64,000 nucleotides of DNA from Asticcacaulis taihuensis (GCF_900100255.1 NZ_FMTS01000004.1:186001-250000); one strand, 5' to 3'; counted from the first letter of the stretch, positions 10,601-18,651 are shown. Made by a program: numbers and translations. Notes: generated from the letters alone by a model not told the origin.

Positions 10601-10857
10601 TGGAAGCGGTCCGCATCCGTTTGCGCCCGATCGTCATGACCTCGCTCGCCTTTACCTTCGGCATCCTGCCGCTGGCCCTGGCCAATTCGGCCGGCTCGGC
10701 CTCGCAGCACGCTATCGGCACCGGTCTGATCGGCGGCGTGCTTTCGGCCACCTTCCTGGCCATCTTCTTCGTGCCGCTGTTCTTCGTGCTGGTGCAGAAA
10801 CTGTTCCGCATGGATAACCTGCCACAGGATATCGCCGCCAAAAAGGAAGGCCGCTAA
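7687..10857 (+). CDS. RND multidrug efflux permease (MexB/AcrB, HAE-1 type)
   Basis: The 1056-residue inner-membrane proton antiporter has the usual RND length and architecture: TM1 at the N-terminus (SRFFIVRPIFAWVIAIVIM), a large periplasmic loop, TM2-6, a second loop and TM8-12. The proton-relay aspartate pair is intact in GLLVDDAIVVVENVE near residues 406-407. The C-terminal ATMGLSAKNAILIVEFAK segment is typical of the hydrophobe/amphiphile exporter group. It forms a trimer with the adaptor upstream and the porin downstream; its TAA stop overlaps the porin ATG by one base. Substrates cannot be read from sequence. Confidence 0.96.
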   Translation: MLSRFFIVRPIFAWVIAIVIMLAGTLAIFTLPVEQYPKIALPQVTVSATYTGASAKVVEDSVTQVIEQGMTGLDGLKYMTSTSSTGSGSVTLVFEAGTDPDFAQVQVQNQANSVIRRLPTDVQQQGLRVNKASGSTLMAIALYTEDDSLTNADLADWIASNLNDPISRIEGVGDTRVFGSQYAMRIWLNADKLASFSLTPTDVINAIRAQNTQVSAGNLGADPATPDTAINATITAQSQLQTPAQFENIIVKNNAAGTPVYLRDVARVELGPQNYGSIARMNGHKASGMQITLATGANALKTADLVKAKIKELEPSFPAGVKYAIPNDSTDFVKLSIEDVVKTLIEAIVLVFVIMFIFLQNWRATLIPAIAVPVVLLGTFGILAVFGFSINTLTMFGLVLAIGLLVDDAIVVVENVERVMHEEGLGPLEATQKSMDEITGALIGVASVLAAMFVPMAFFGGTQGIIYRQFSVTLVSAMGLSVLVALVLTPPLCATLLRRPKPHEGITVAPEGAEEEDVKVKGLLAGFNRGFQVFAHRYQKSVKGIIRKPGLFMLVYAGIIAAVVGLAMTLPTSFLPDEDQGALMTQVQLPVGSTTDKTVAVLKQVQEVYQKDPSVAYVFTIAGFGGSGSGGNQGMAFVRMKDFKQRHSDDMKVFALVDRVNKQFSKIHTARVFPIIPPAVRELGNASGFDLQLKDVSGVGHEGLADARDQLVAAAAKEPILQNVRANVQDDTPQLKLDIDNTRAGAMGVAVSDINSLLGTALGGTYVNDFIDRGRIKRVYVQGDAPFRSQPEDINRWFLRNNEGSMVPFSAVGSSRWTFGPPQLQRYNGAGSMEIQGTAATGQSNGKAMEKMEELAGQLPPGIGYEWTGISLQEKESGQQAPALYALSVLVVFLLLAALYESWSIPFAVILVVPLGVFGALLATWFRGLDNDIYFQVGLLATMGLSAKNAILIVEFAKILHEEGRTLLDATLEAVRIRLRPIVMTSLAFTFGILPLALANSAGSASQHAIGTGLIGGVLSATFLAIFFVPLFFVLVQKLFRMDNLPQDIAAKKEGR

Positions 10858-12209
10858 TGAGACAGGCCGTCGTAATCTCACTGCTGGCTGCTACGGCTCT
10901 ATCGGCCTGCACCATGGCGCCGCGTTATGAGCGTCCCGTAGCCCCGGTGGCCGCCGAATGGCCAGTGGAGGCGCCGGTCGCCGCAAACACGCCGATCCGG
11001 TGGCGCGACCTGTTCATCGATCCGCACCTGCAAGCCACCATCAATCTGGCGCTGGCGCAGAACCGCGACCTGCGCGTGGCGGCGCTCAATGTCGAAAAGG
11101 CCCAGGCGCAGTATCGCATAGCCCGCGCCGACCTGCTGCCGGCCATCGACGCCTCGCTCAGCCACCCGCGCAGCGAAAACGGCCACAGCTATACGGCTGA
11201 TCTCGGTCTCAGCGCCTATGAGGTCGATCTGTTCGGCCGCGTCCGTTCACTGAAAAATGCCACCATTGAGAGCTTCTTCGCTGAGCGGGAAAACCGCAAC
11301 GCCGTGCAGATCAGCCTGATCGCTGCCGTCGCCTCCCAATGGCTGACCCTGGCCTCTGACCAGGACCAGCTTCGCCTGGCGCAGCAGACCCTGGCCAGCC
11401 GCAATGAGGCCCTGACCATCGCCGAAGGCCGCGCCCGGATCGGCGTATTGAGCGATCTCGACCTCGCCTCTATCCAGGTGCTGGCCCAGACCGCGCGGGC
11501 CGATGTCGCCCGCCTGCAAACCGTCATCGACCAGGACAAGTCCGCCCTCACCTTGCTGACCGGCGCGCCCCTCACCACCGACCTTCTGCCCGACGGCCTG
11601 AACACCGGTCAGGTGGCCGATGCCCTGCCGGTCGGGCTGCCGTCGGATGTGCTGCTCGATCGCCCCGATGTGCTGGCGGCCGAACATGACCTGAAAGCGG
11701 CCAACGCCAATATCGGGGCCGCGCGGGCGGCCTTCTTCCCGCGCATTTCGCTGACCGGTTCGACCGGCTCGTCCAGCCCGGATCTCGACGGCCTGTTCAA
11801 ATCCGGCAACGGCACCTGGAGCTTCGTGCCGTCGATCTCGGTTCCGATCTTCGCAGGCGGCGCCAATATCGCCGGGCTGAAGAGCGCCGAAGCCAGCCGT
11901 GATATCGCGGTCGCCCAGTATGAAAAGGCCATCCAGTCGGCCTTTTCCGAGGTCAGCGACGCGCTCGCCGTGCGCGCCCGCATCGATGAGCGCCTGAGCG
12001 CCCAAACCGCCGCCACCAATGCCGCCCAGCGCAGCCTGACCCTTTCCCAGGCCCGCTATGACAACGGCGTGGACAGTTACCTGACCCTTCAGGATGCCCA
12101 GCGTACGCTGTATGCGTCGCAACAGACCCTGATCAGCCTGCAGGCGCTGCGCGCCACCAATCTCGTGGCGCTCTACAAGGCATTGGGTGACGACGGGAGC
12201 CTGCAATAG
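10857..12209 (+). CDS. Outer-membrane efflux lipoprotein (OprM/NodT type)
   Basis: The 450-residue product is the TolC-like exit duct of the pump. It has a lipoprotein signal with LSAC lipobox (Cys near residue 18), then the two repeated OEP halves with long amphipathic helices rich in Ala, Gln and Arg. The RADLLPAIDAS motif (about residues 85-95) and the RAAFFPRISLTGS motif (about 290) mark equivalent positions of the two repeats. Translation is coupled to the permease gene through a TAATG overlap. No clear terminator follows before the toxin-antitoxin pair 70 bases downstream. Confidence 0.94.
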   Translation: MRQAVVISLLAATALSACTMAPRYERPVAPVAAEWPVEAPVAANTPIRWRDLFIDPHLQATINLALAQNRDLRVAALNVEKAQAQYRIARADLLPAIDASLSHPRSENGHSYTADLGLSAYEVDLFGRVRSLKNATIESFFAERENRNAVQISLIAAVASQWLTLASDQDQLRLAQQTLASRNEALTIAEGRARIGVLSDLDLASIQVLAQTARADVARLQTVIDQDKSALTLLTGAPLTTDLLPDGLNTGQVADALPVGLPSDVLLDRPDVLAAEHDLKAANANIGAARAAFFPRISLTGSTGSSSPDLDGLFKSGNGTWSFVPSISVPIFAGGANIAGLKSAEASRDIAVAQYEKAIQSAFSEVSDALAVRARIDERLSAQTAATNAAQRSLTLSQARYDNGVDSYLTLQDAQRTLYASQQTLISLQALRATNLVALYKALGDDGSLQ

Positions 12210-12248
12210 GCGGTTCCGTTTACACGGATTTTTGATATTTGACGGCTA

Positions 12249-12268
12249 AGGTGACACGGACATCACCT
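12249..12268. promoter_or_regulatory. Inverted repeat upstream of the antitoxin gene, candidate operator
   Basis: AGGTGA (12249-12254) and TCACCT (12263-12268) form a perfect 6-bp inverted repeat with an 8-bp centre, ending 11 bases before the antitoxin ATG. AbrB/MazE-type antitoxins usually repress their own operon by binding such palindromes, so this is a plausible autoregulatory site. It also lies just before the GAGG ribosome binding site. Confidence 0.45.
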
Positions 12269-12279
12269 CCGAGGCGGCC

Positions 12280-12501
12280 ATGGAACTGAAAATTACCCGG
12301 ATCGGCAATTCGCTGGGCGTCATCCTGCCGCGCGACCTGCTGACCCGCCTGAAACTCGACAAGGGCGATTCCGTGTTTCTGACGGAAACGTCAGAGGGCT
12401 ACCGCCTGTCGCCCTACGATCCCGCCTTCGCCGAACAGATGCAGACAGCGCGCGACCTGATGAGAAAACGCCGCAATACCGTTCATGAACTGGCGAAATA
12501 G
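12280..12501 (+). CDS. AbrB/MazE/SpoVT-family antitoxin
   Basis: The 73-residue protein begins MELKITRIGNSLGVILPRDLL, the swapped-hairpin AbrB DNA-binding motif of MazE-like antitoxins (residues 1-45). The C-terminal third is charged (RDLMRKRRNTVHELAK) and is probably the toxin-neutralising tail. A GAGG ribosome binding site precedes the ATG. The toxin gene starts directly after the stop codon, without a spacer base, as expected for an antitoxin-first pair. The antitoxin is expected to neutralise the Doc-like partner and repress the operon. Confidence 0.85.
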   Translation: MELKITRIGNSLGVILPRDLLTRLKLDKGDSVFLTETSEGYRLSPYDPAFAEQMQTARDLMRKRRNTVHELAK

Positions 12502-12900
12502 ATGCCGTTCGTCCTGATCCAGGAAGGGGTGATCGAGGCGATACAGGCCGAACTGGTGGCCGAACATGGCGGCCAGGCGGGCCTGCGCGAACTCAGCCCG
12601 ATAAGGATCATGCACGCCCGTGCCCATGCCCTGAATGACAGCACCTCAACCGACCTGGCCAGCCTGGCCGCCTGCTATGGCTATACGCTGGCCCACGACC
12701 AGTTGTTTCATGACGCCAATCTGTCGACCGCACTGATTGCAACGGAACTCTTCCTGTCACTCAATAGCAGCCGGCTCGGCGCCGACGACACGACCTGCTT
12801 TCTTGGTTTTATGGTTGTCGGCAATGGCGAGCTGAGCGCCGAAGCTTTCGCAAGCTGGATACGCGGCCATATTACACCGCAGGCAATGGTCACGGCGTGA
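12502..12900 (+). CDS. Doc (death-on-curing) family toxin with degenerate Fic/Doc motif
   Basis: The 132-residue protein aligns by eye with phage P1 Doc: an N-terminal EHGGQAGLREL segment matches the GGLPGMRD-type region, and DQLFHDANLSTALIATELFL (about residues 66-85) matches the Doc motif HxFxDANKRTAL. In Doc the motif His is needed for phosphotransfer and Lys-Arg for nucleotide binding; here they are Gln67, Leu74 and Ser75, while Phe69, Asp71, Ala72 and Asn73 are kept. The protein may therefore be inactive, may have changed chemistry, or may act only as a partner of the antitoxin. The reading frame is intact and directly abuts the antitoxin gene. Confidence 0.8.
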   Translation: MPFVLIQEGVIEAIQAELVAEHGGQAGLRELSPIRIMHARAHALNDSTSTDLASLAACYGYTLAHDQLFHDANLSTALIATELFLSLNSSRLGADDTTCFLGFMVVGNGELSAEAFASWIRGHITPQAMVTA

Positions 12901-13031
12901 CTGTTGTATTTCGTCGGACAAGTTAACGTCATTACAATCATATTGCGCCATACTTACCGATATATGCCTGTAAAACGGGCATGGAAGCGCTCAACGACCG
13001 GTAAAATGCCGGCGGCAATTCGGTGGTACAA

Positions 13032-15812
13032 ATGTATAGAATTCTTTACTGCTTAAAGGATCAGCATGACTGGAAGCTGGTCTTTCTGGCCGCCGCCGTC
13101 TGCATTTTGTCTTCTGTTGTCGCCGTCCTGACCATTGAACGCGCCCAGTCCACTTCCGGCGCGCAGCGGATGCACTGGGTGCTGACGGCCGGCGCCGCCG
13201 GCGGTTTCGGTATCTGGGCCACGCATTTCATCGCCATGCTGGCCTATAATTCGGGCGTCGCAACCGGTTATGACCTGCGCCTGACCGTTTTGTCTCTGTT
13301 CTGCGCCATGGGCATCACCGCCGGCGGCGTCGAGGTCGGCATCAGCCGGAGTTTCAGATATTCAAGTCTGGTGGGCGGCGCTGTACTTGGCGCCGGCATC
13401 GCCTCCATGCATTATCTCGGCATGATGGCGCTGGACCTGCCCGGCCGCGTCCTCTGGGCGCCTGACCTGGTAACCCTGTCGATCCTTCTGGGAATAGCCT
13501 TTGGCGCCATCGCCATGTGGGCCATCAGCCACGCCACCCAGCACCGCTGGGCCGCACGCCTGTCCCCGCTGCTGCTCGTCCTGGCCATCGTGTCGCATCA
13601 CTTTACCGCCATGGGCGCGGTCACCGTGCAGCCCGACCCTGCCCGCACGGCCAGCGGCCTGATGCTGTCACCCGGTTCGATGTCGCTGACCATCACCATG
13701 GCCGCCATCGCTGTCCTGACCCTGTGCGCCTTCGCCGTCATTTCCGGGCGCAAACTCGACCTGATGCGCGATGAGAGCAACCGCCGTTTCCGTATCCTGC
13801 TGGAGGGGCTGGAAGATACCGCGATCTTCCTGCTCGATCCGCAGGGCCGCGTCACCGACTGGAATGCCGGCAGCGGCCGCAATAACGGCTATCCTGTCGA
13901 GGACATTACCGGCCGGATCTATGCCGATGTCTGCGCGGTCGATGCGGACTTCCCCGTCCGCTACCGCGAGGCCCTGAAACAGGCCGAGCTTGAAGGCCGC
14001 GCCGAACTGGAAGGCCCCGCCCGCCGCGCCGATGGAAAGCTTTTCTGGGGCCAGACCCTGCTGCGCGCCCTCCGCGACGGCGAAGGCAAGCTGCTGGGTT
14101 TCGCCAACATCACCCACGAAATCACCGAACGCAAGGCGGCCGAAGACGCTGTGAAGACTTCGGCGCGAAACCTCGACGCCGCCTTGTCCAACATGCCTAT
14201 GGGCTTATGCCTGTTCGACCGTAATGAACGCCTCATTCTGGCCAACCGCCGTTTCATTGAGTTTTATAATCTGGATGAAAACCTTGTGCAGCCGGGCGTC
14301 AGCTTCCGCACCCTTCTTGTTGCTATATTGAGCCAGCGCGATGATACCGTCCTTGACGACAGTGTCATAGAAGCCTTTCATGCCCGCCATCGGGAACTGA
14401 TCGCCCTTCCGAGTGGCGGCACCTTTGTCTCGGACTATTTTCCCGGTCGGGTCATGTCCATTTCACACAGACCGATGGCCGATGGCGGGTGGGTCTCGAC
14501 GTTCGAAGACATTACCGAGCGCCGCGCCTCCGAAGCGCGCATCCAGCATCTGGCGCGCCACGATGCCCTGACCGGCCTGCCCAACCGTACCCACTTCAAC
14601 GACGCTTTCGAAATTGAACTGGCCCGCGCCGCGCAGAATGGCGAATATCTCGGCATGGTGGCCTTCGATATCGCGCAGTTCAAGGAAATCAATGACCGCC
14701 TCGGTCACGAGGCCGGTGACGAAGTGCTGAAAAAGCTGGCCACCCGACTGGTCGATCACGCCCATGTCGATGGCCGCCTGGTGGCGCGTTTCGGCGGCGA
14801 TGAGTTCAATTCCATGCGCCGCTTCAAACGTCTCGAAGACCTGCGCGAGGCGGTGCAAAAGCTTTATGACTGTACCTGCGAGCCCATTCGCATCGGCGAC
14901 GAAGATATCGTCCTCACCATCAATATGGGCGTCAGCATCTATCCGCAGGACGGACAGACGCGGGAAGCCCTGCTCAATAACGCCGACCTTTCGATGCAGC
15001 GCGCCAAGACGATCACCGGACGATCGCTGTGCTATTATGACGCCGCCATGGACGAGGCGGCGCGCGAGCGCAACGCCATCGCCAAGGATCTGAAGCGCGC
15101 GCTCAAGGATGAGGAATTCCGGCTGTTCTACCAGGTCCAGCAATCGGTCGTGAGCGGTGAGATCACTGGATATGAGGCTCTGATCCGCTGGAAGCATCCG
15201 GTGCGCGGTTTTGTGTCGCCCATGGATTTCATTTCCGTCGCCGAAGAGAGCGGCGCCATTGTCGAGATCGGCGCCTGGGTGCTGCGCACGGCCTGCCGCG
15301 AAGCCGCCGGCTGGGGCAATGACCTCAAGATCGCCGTCAACCTGTCGCCGGTCCAGCTTAATGATGCCAGTCTGATCGAAACGGTGCGGCAGGTGCTGGT
15401 CGAAACCTGCCTTTCGCCTTCGCGCCTCGAACTGGAAATCACCGAATCGACCATTATCGGCGACAAGATCCACGCCCTGCACCAGTTGCGCCAGATCAAG
15501 GCCATGGGCGTTACCATTGCCATCGATGATTTCGGCACCGGCTATGCCTCGCTGGATACGCTCAACTCCTTCCCATTCGATAAGATCAAGATCGACCGCT
15601 CCTTCCTGATGGAAGCCGACAAAAGCGCCCAGGCGCGCGCCATTGTCCGGGCCATCCTGGCCCTCGGCAAGTCGCTTGAGATACCGGTGCTGGCCGAAGG
15701 GGTCGAGACCGAGGCACAACTGGGCCTGCTGCGCGAGGAAGGCTGCGAAGAAGCGCAGGGCTACCTGCTGGGCCGCCCGGTGGAATTCATCGGCGCGGTC
15801 AAAGCGGCCTGA
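13032..15812 (+). CDS. MHYT-PAS-PAS-GGDEF-EAL cyclic-di-GMP turnover protein
   Basis: An inner-membrane signalling protein of about 926 residues. The first 240 residues form the seven-helix MHYT sensor, with repeated metal-binding motifs THFIAML, MHYLGMM and HHFTAMG, a fold proposed to sense O2, CO or NO through copper. Two PAS domains follow (about 250-380 and 385-500), then a GGDEF domain with intact GGDEF near residue 588, lacking an RxxD inhibitory site, and an EAL domain with EALIRWKHP near 715, DDFGTGYAS and EGVETEAQL. Both cyclase and phosphodiesterase motifs look complete. ATG at 13032 is preferred over GTG at 13023 because GGTGG lies 5 bases before it. It stands alone on the plus strand. 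Confidence 0.92.
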   Translation: MYRILYCLKDQHDWKLVFLAAAVCILSSVVAVLTIERAQSTSGAQRMHWVLTAGAAGGFGIWATHFIAMLAYNSGVATGYDLRLTVLSLFCAMGITAGGVEVGISRSFRYSSLVGGAVLGAGIASMHYLGMMALDLPGRVLWAPDLVTLSILLGIAFGAIAMWAISHATQHRWAARLSPLLLVLAIVSHHFTAMGAVTVQPDPARTASGLMLSPGSMSLTITMAAIAVLTLCAFAVISGRKLDLMRDESNRRFRILLEGLEDTAIFLLDPQGRVTDWNAGSGRNNGYPVEDITGRIYADVCAVDADFPVRYREALKQAELEGRAELEGPARRADGKLFWGQTLLRALRDGEGKLLGFANITHEITERKAAEDAVKTSARNLDAALSNMPMGLCLFDRNERLILANRRFIEFYNLDENLVQPGVSFRTLLVAILSQRDDTVLDDSVIEAFHARHRELIALPSGGTFVSDYFPGRVMSISHRPMADGGWVSTFEDITERRASEARIQHLARHDALTGLPNRTHFNDAFEIELARAAQNGEYLGMVAFDIAQFKEINDRLGHEAGDEVLKKLATRLVDHAHVDGRLVARFGGDEFNSMRRFKRLEDLREAVQKLYDCTCEPIRIGDEDIVLTINMGVSIYPQDGQTREALLNNADLSMQRAKTITGRSLCYYDAAMDEAARERNAIAKDLKRALKDEEFRLFYQVQQSVVSGEITGYEALIRWKHPVRGFVSPMDFISVAEESGAIVEIGAWVLRTACREAAGWGNDLKIAVNLSPVQLNDASLIETVRQVLVETCLSPSRLELEITESTIIGDKIHALHQLRQIKAMGVTIAIDDFGTGYASLDTLNSFPFDKIKIDRSFLMEADKSAQARAIVRAILALGKSLEIPVLAEGVETEAQLGLLREEGCEEAQGYLLGRPVEFIGAVKAA

Positions 15813-15829
15813 GTTACGGTCTGACTGGA

Positions 15830-16546
15830 CTATTGCGCGGCGGTTTCACCTTCCGGCTGCATCGAATCCACCATCTCCAGAGACTCTGAAATGATCGCCC
15901 GCATGGCACGTTCGGCCACGGCCGGCTGGCCGGCCTCGATGGCGAGCAATACCGCTTCGTGAGCCGGAATACTGGCCGTGTGGCCGGCAATCCGGTTGGT
16001 CAGGCCAATCGATATGGTCAGGGCCGTATGGATCAGTTCCCTGAGCTGGATGATGAAGGGATTGCCGGACGCCTGAAGAATGGCGACGTGGAAATCGATA
16101 TCCGCCAGCAGCGCCAGATCATGATGATCGGCATCATCGCGCATCCCGTTCAGCCCCGCACGAATGGCCCTGATATCGGCCCTGGTGGCGCGTTTCGCCG
16201 CCAGTGACGCGGCGATCGGCTCGATGGCCAGCCGCACCTCCGACAGGTCACGGTAAATCTTGTGCGAATAGGGCCGTTCGGTCATCCAGCGCGTAACATC
16301 GGGATCGAGCAGGTTCCAGTGGCTGACAGGTTCGACGCGCGTGCCCTGACGCGGGCGCGAGGTCAAAAGCCCCTTGGCCGTCAACATCTTGACGGCTTCG
16401 CGGGCGACGGTGCGGCTGGAATTGTGGGCGATGCACAGCTCGGCCTCGGTCGGGAAACCGCTTTGTTCGTATTCCCCGACTACGATGGCCTGCCCCAGTT
16501 TTTCGACCAGCGAATAGGTGAGGCTTACCCCCGGCATGTGCCGCAT
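15830..16546 (-). CDS. GntR-family transcriptional regulator, FadR/FCD subfamily
   Basis: The 238-residue regulator has an N-terminal winged helix (residues 10-75; FPTEAELCIAHNSSRTVAREAVKML is the recognition region) and a C-terminal all-helical FCD ligand-binding domain with conserved metal-site residues near FHVAIL and HEAVLLAI. Such proteins usually sense organic acids or sugar acids and repress neighbouring catabolic genes, but no catabolic operon adjoins it here: the c-di-GMP gene converges on it 18 bases away and a LysR gene lies upstream. Ligand and targets are unknown. An operator-like palindrome lies about 105 bases upstream at 16651. Confidence 0.88.
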   Translation of the reverse strand: MRHMPGVSLTYSLVEKLGQAIVVGEYEQSGFPTEAELCIAHNSSRTVAREAVKMLTAKGLLTSRPRQGTRVEPVSHWNLLDPDVTRWMTERPYSHKIYRDLSEVRLAIEPIAASLAAKRATRADIRAIRAGLNGMRDDADHHDLALLADIDFHVAILQASGNPFIIQLRELIHTALTISIGLTNRIAGHTASIPAHEAVLLAIEAGQPAVAERAMRAIISESLEMVDSMQPEGETAAQ

Positions 16547-16650
16547 GTGCGTTTTCCCGATTTTTTCGTTCGTTATGCCTTTAATTTAATTGGCAAAATT
16601 GCGTTTGTCACCTCAAATTGCGATCAACCGCCGACATCACGGCAAGTCAT

Positions 16651-16664
16651 TGATAGCGCTAACA
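16651..16664. promoter_or_regulatory. LacI/GntR-like palindromic site upstream of the gntR gene
   Basis: TGATAGCGCTAACA contains the symmetric core TAGCGCTA and matches 11 of 14 positions of the site TGATAGCGTTATCA found at 24763. It lies in the 126-bp gap between the LysR stop and the GntR start. It could be an operator for the GntR gene or a site of the LacI regulator encoded at 44899. Only the palindrome is seen; function is inferred. Confidence 0.35.
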
Positions 16665-16672
16665 TAATCACC

Positions 16673-17566
16673 TCAGGTTTGCGCCGCGAAGCGCTCTATC
16701 AGCCACTGCGCGGCCGGTCCGGGCGGCGTATCGGTGCGGTAGATGGCGTGCATGTCATATTCATTGACCGGCCAGTCCGGCAGGTTGAGTGCGACCAGGC
16801 GCCCGGCCTCCAGATCGCCGCGCACCATGAATTCGGGCATGGAGCCCCAGCCGACACCGGCCAGCAGCAGGGCGTGTTTGGAGCCCAGATCGGCCAGCCG
16901 CCAGGTCTTGACGCCAATGACGCCGAAATCCTGGCCGGCTGTCAGTGGCGACCGGTCCGTCAGCACCAGTTGGATATGATTGCGGGCCTCGCCCGGCGCC
17001 TTGCGCCCGGTATGGGCCAGCGGATGAAAGGGCGCCGCCACCGGCACCAGTTTCACCGCGCCGATATGGCGGCGATCCAGCCCCTCGACCGAGGTGTTGA
17101 GCGGTCCGCTGATGCCGATCACCGCCGTCTTCCCGGTCACCAGTTGGGTGATACCGCCCAGGGCCTCGACATGCAGGCGCAGGGGAATGGTGGGAAAGGC
17201 GGCCTGAAAGGCCTGCAGGGCATCGACCAGCCGCGCCGTCGGCAGCATGACATCCACCGCCACCGAGACCTCGGCCTCCAGCCCTTCCAGCAGCCCCTTC
17301 ACCCTGGCGCGCAGGATATCGACGCCGTGCGTTACAGTGCGCGCCTCGGCCAGTACGGCCCGGCCCACTTCTGTGAGTTCGGGCTTTCGCGTCCCCACGC
17401 GGTCGAAAATCGGCAGACCAAGCTGGAATTCGAGATTGTCGATGGCGTAGGTGATCGCCGAGGTGGCGCGGTTCAGCCGGCGCGCCGCGGCGGCGAAGCT
17501 GCCTGTCTCCACCACGCAAAGCAGAATCTGCAACTGGTCGAGCGTGGGTGTGCCGGGATCAGACAT
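16673..17566 (-). CDS. LysR-family transcriptional regulator
   Basis: The 297-residue protein has a typical LysR layout: an N-terminal helix-turn-helix (DQLQILLCVVETGSFAAAAR and NRATSAITYAIDNLE, residues 9-45) followed by a periplasmic-binding-protein-like effector domain. An open frame extends 24 codons further upstream, but ATG at 17564-17566 (MSDPGTPTLDQ) fits the family start. It is divergent from the pirin gene, with 113 bases between starts. Divergent LysR-pirin pairs are common in proteobacteria and the regulator probably controls pirin in response to an unknown effector. Confidence 0.9.
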   Translation of the reverse strand: MSDPGTPTLDQLQILLCVVETGSFAAAARRLNRATSAITYAIDNLEFQLGLPIFDRVGTRKPELTEVGRAVLAEARTVTHGVDILRARVKGLLEGLEAEVSVAVDVMLPTARLVDALQAFQAAFPTIPLRLHVEALGGITQLVTGKTAVIGISGPLNTSVEGLDRRHIGAVKLVPVAAPFHPLAHTGRKAPGEARNHIQLVLTDRSPLTAGQDFGVIGVKTWRLADLGSKHALLLAGVGWGSMPEFMVRGDLEAGRLVALNLPDWPVNEYDMHAIYRTDTPPGPAAQWLIERFAAQT

Positions 17567-17679
17567 TTCTAAAATTCCGAAAAGTTTGTTCAATATTATA
17601 TGGATTTTCAGAACAGATCGCAAGGCATAGAAGATCACTCACCGACAAGGAAACGACCTTGTTCGAGGAGATTGTCGCA
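17567..17679. promoter_or_regulatory. Divergent lysR-pirin promoter region
   Basis: This 113-bp AT-rich gap must contain both divergent promoters and the LysR binding sites. A perfect 6-bp inverted repeat, ACAAGG (17645-17650) and CCTTGT (17657-17662), lies just before the pirin ribosome binding site GAGGAG (17665-17670). LysR sites of T-N11-A form can be drawn in the AT-rich half but are not unique enough to call. Confidence 0.45.
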
Positions 17680-18543
17680 ATGACCACCCTGACCGCACAA
17701 AAAGATCGCTCGATCACCACCGTACATACGGCTTTCCGCACCCTGGAGGGTGACGGCTTCGAAGTGCGCCGCGCCATCCCTTCCAAGGCTTATGAGGCCA
17801 TAGGTCCGTTCATCTTCCTGGATCATTTCGGCCCGATCGAATTCCTGCCCGGCGAGGCCAAGGGCGCTTCGGCCCACCCGCACGCCGGGATCGAAACCCT
17901 GACCCTGCTGCTTGAAGGCCGCAGCATCCACAAGGACAGCCTTGGCAATATGAGCGTGATGCAGCCGGGCGAAGTGCAGTGGATGCGCGCCGGCCGCGGC
18001 ATCATCCATGACGAAGGCCCCGATGCCGAAATTCAGCGCACCGGCGGCCGCAATCACGGCATCCAGCTCTGGCTCAACATGCCGAAGGGCCGTAAGCACG
18101 ACGATCCGGCTTACCGCCACTTTACCGCAGGTGAAATCCCCGTCGTCCACGGTGACAAGGCCACAGCGCGCGTCGTCGCGGGGCATGTCAATAGCGTTAC
18201 GGGGCCGCTCGAAAGCTTCGGCACGCCGACTGTTATCCACGCCTCGCTGAAAGCCGGCGGCCGGATCACCCTGGAAACCCATGCCCGCGAACTGGCGCTC
18301 TACGTCATGACCGGCGCGGCCGTGGTTGCCGGCCAGGCCGTTTCTCCCGGTGAACTGGTCCGCTTCGGCGACGGCGATGCTGTCACGCTCACCACCGATC
18401 AGGACAGCGAAATCCTCCTTGTTGGCGGCGATCCGCTCGATGCGCCGATCGTCCGCCATGGCCCGTTCGTCATGAACACCATTGACGAACTCGAACGCGC
18501 CGTCCGCGACTACTACGCCGGCCGCATGGGAAAGATATCTTAA
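17680..18543 (+). CDS. Pirin family bicupin protein
   Basis: The 287-residue protein is a bicupin of the pirin family. The N-terminal cupin carries the metal-binding set HPHAGIETLT (about residues 67-76) and the later HKDS and GEVQWMRAGRGIIHDE segments, which supply the usual three His and one Glu. Some bacterial pirins have quercetinase activity; others act as redox-sensing partners of regulators. The ATG at 17680 is chosen because GAGGAG lies 9 bases upstream and the protein then matches family length; a 44-codon upstream extension would cover the promoter. It is divergent from the LysR gene and followed by WrbA and OsmC, suggesting an oxidative or electrophile stress group. Confidence 0.92.
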   Translation: MTTLTAQKDRSITTVHTAFRTLEGDGFEVRRAIPSKAYEAIGPFIFLDHFGPIEFLPGEAKGASAHPHAGIETLTLLLEGRSIHKDSLGNMSVMQPGEVQWMRAGRGIIHDEGPDAEIQRTGGRNHGIQLWLNMPKGRKHDDPAYRHFTAGEIPVVHGDKATARVVAGHVNSVTGPLESFGTPTVIHASLKAGGRITLETHARELALYVMTGAAVVAGQAVSPGELVRFGDGDAVTLTTDQDSEILLVGGDPLDAPIVRHGPFVMNTIDELERAVRDYYAGRMGKIS

Positions 18544-18631
18544 TGCGCTCATAGGCCGCGCAGGCTCGCCGCACTGTGCTCAAGCAGCGAAGCGGTAGCA
18601 CGCTTCGATGGGGCGGCGGGCCTTGCCCTTG

Positions 18632-18651
18632 CCAGGCCATGGCTGGCCTGG
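18632..18651. other. Short perfect hairpin between pirin and wrbA genes
   Basis: CCAGGCCA (18632-18639) and TGGCCTGG (18644-18651) form a perfect 8-bp inverted repeat with a TGGC loop. There is no T-run after it, so it is not a classical terminator. It could be an RNA-stabilising stem or a protein site. Confidence 0.35.

Noticed and set aside
16262-17572. Open frame of 436 codons opposite the GntR and LysR genes
   Set aside because: Spans the regulator gap and two real genes in antisense; composition is shadow-like.
18632-18651. Hairpin considered as a terminator after the pirin gene
   Set aside because: No T-run follows in either direction; listed only as a hairpin.
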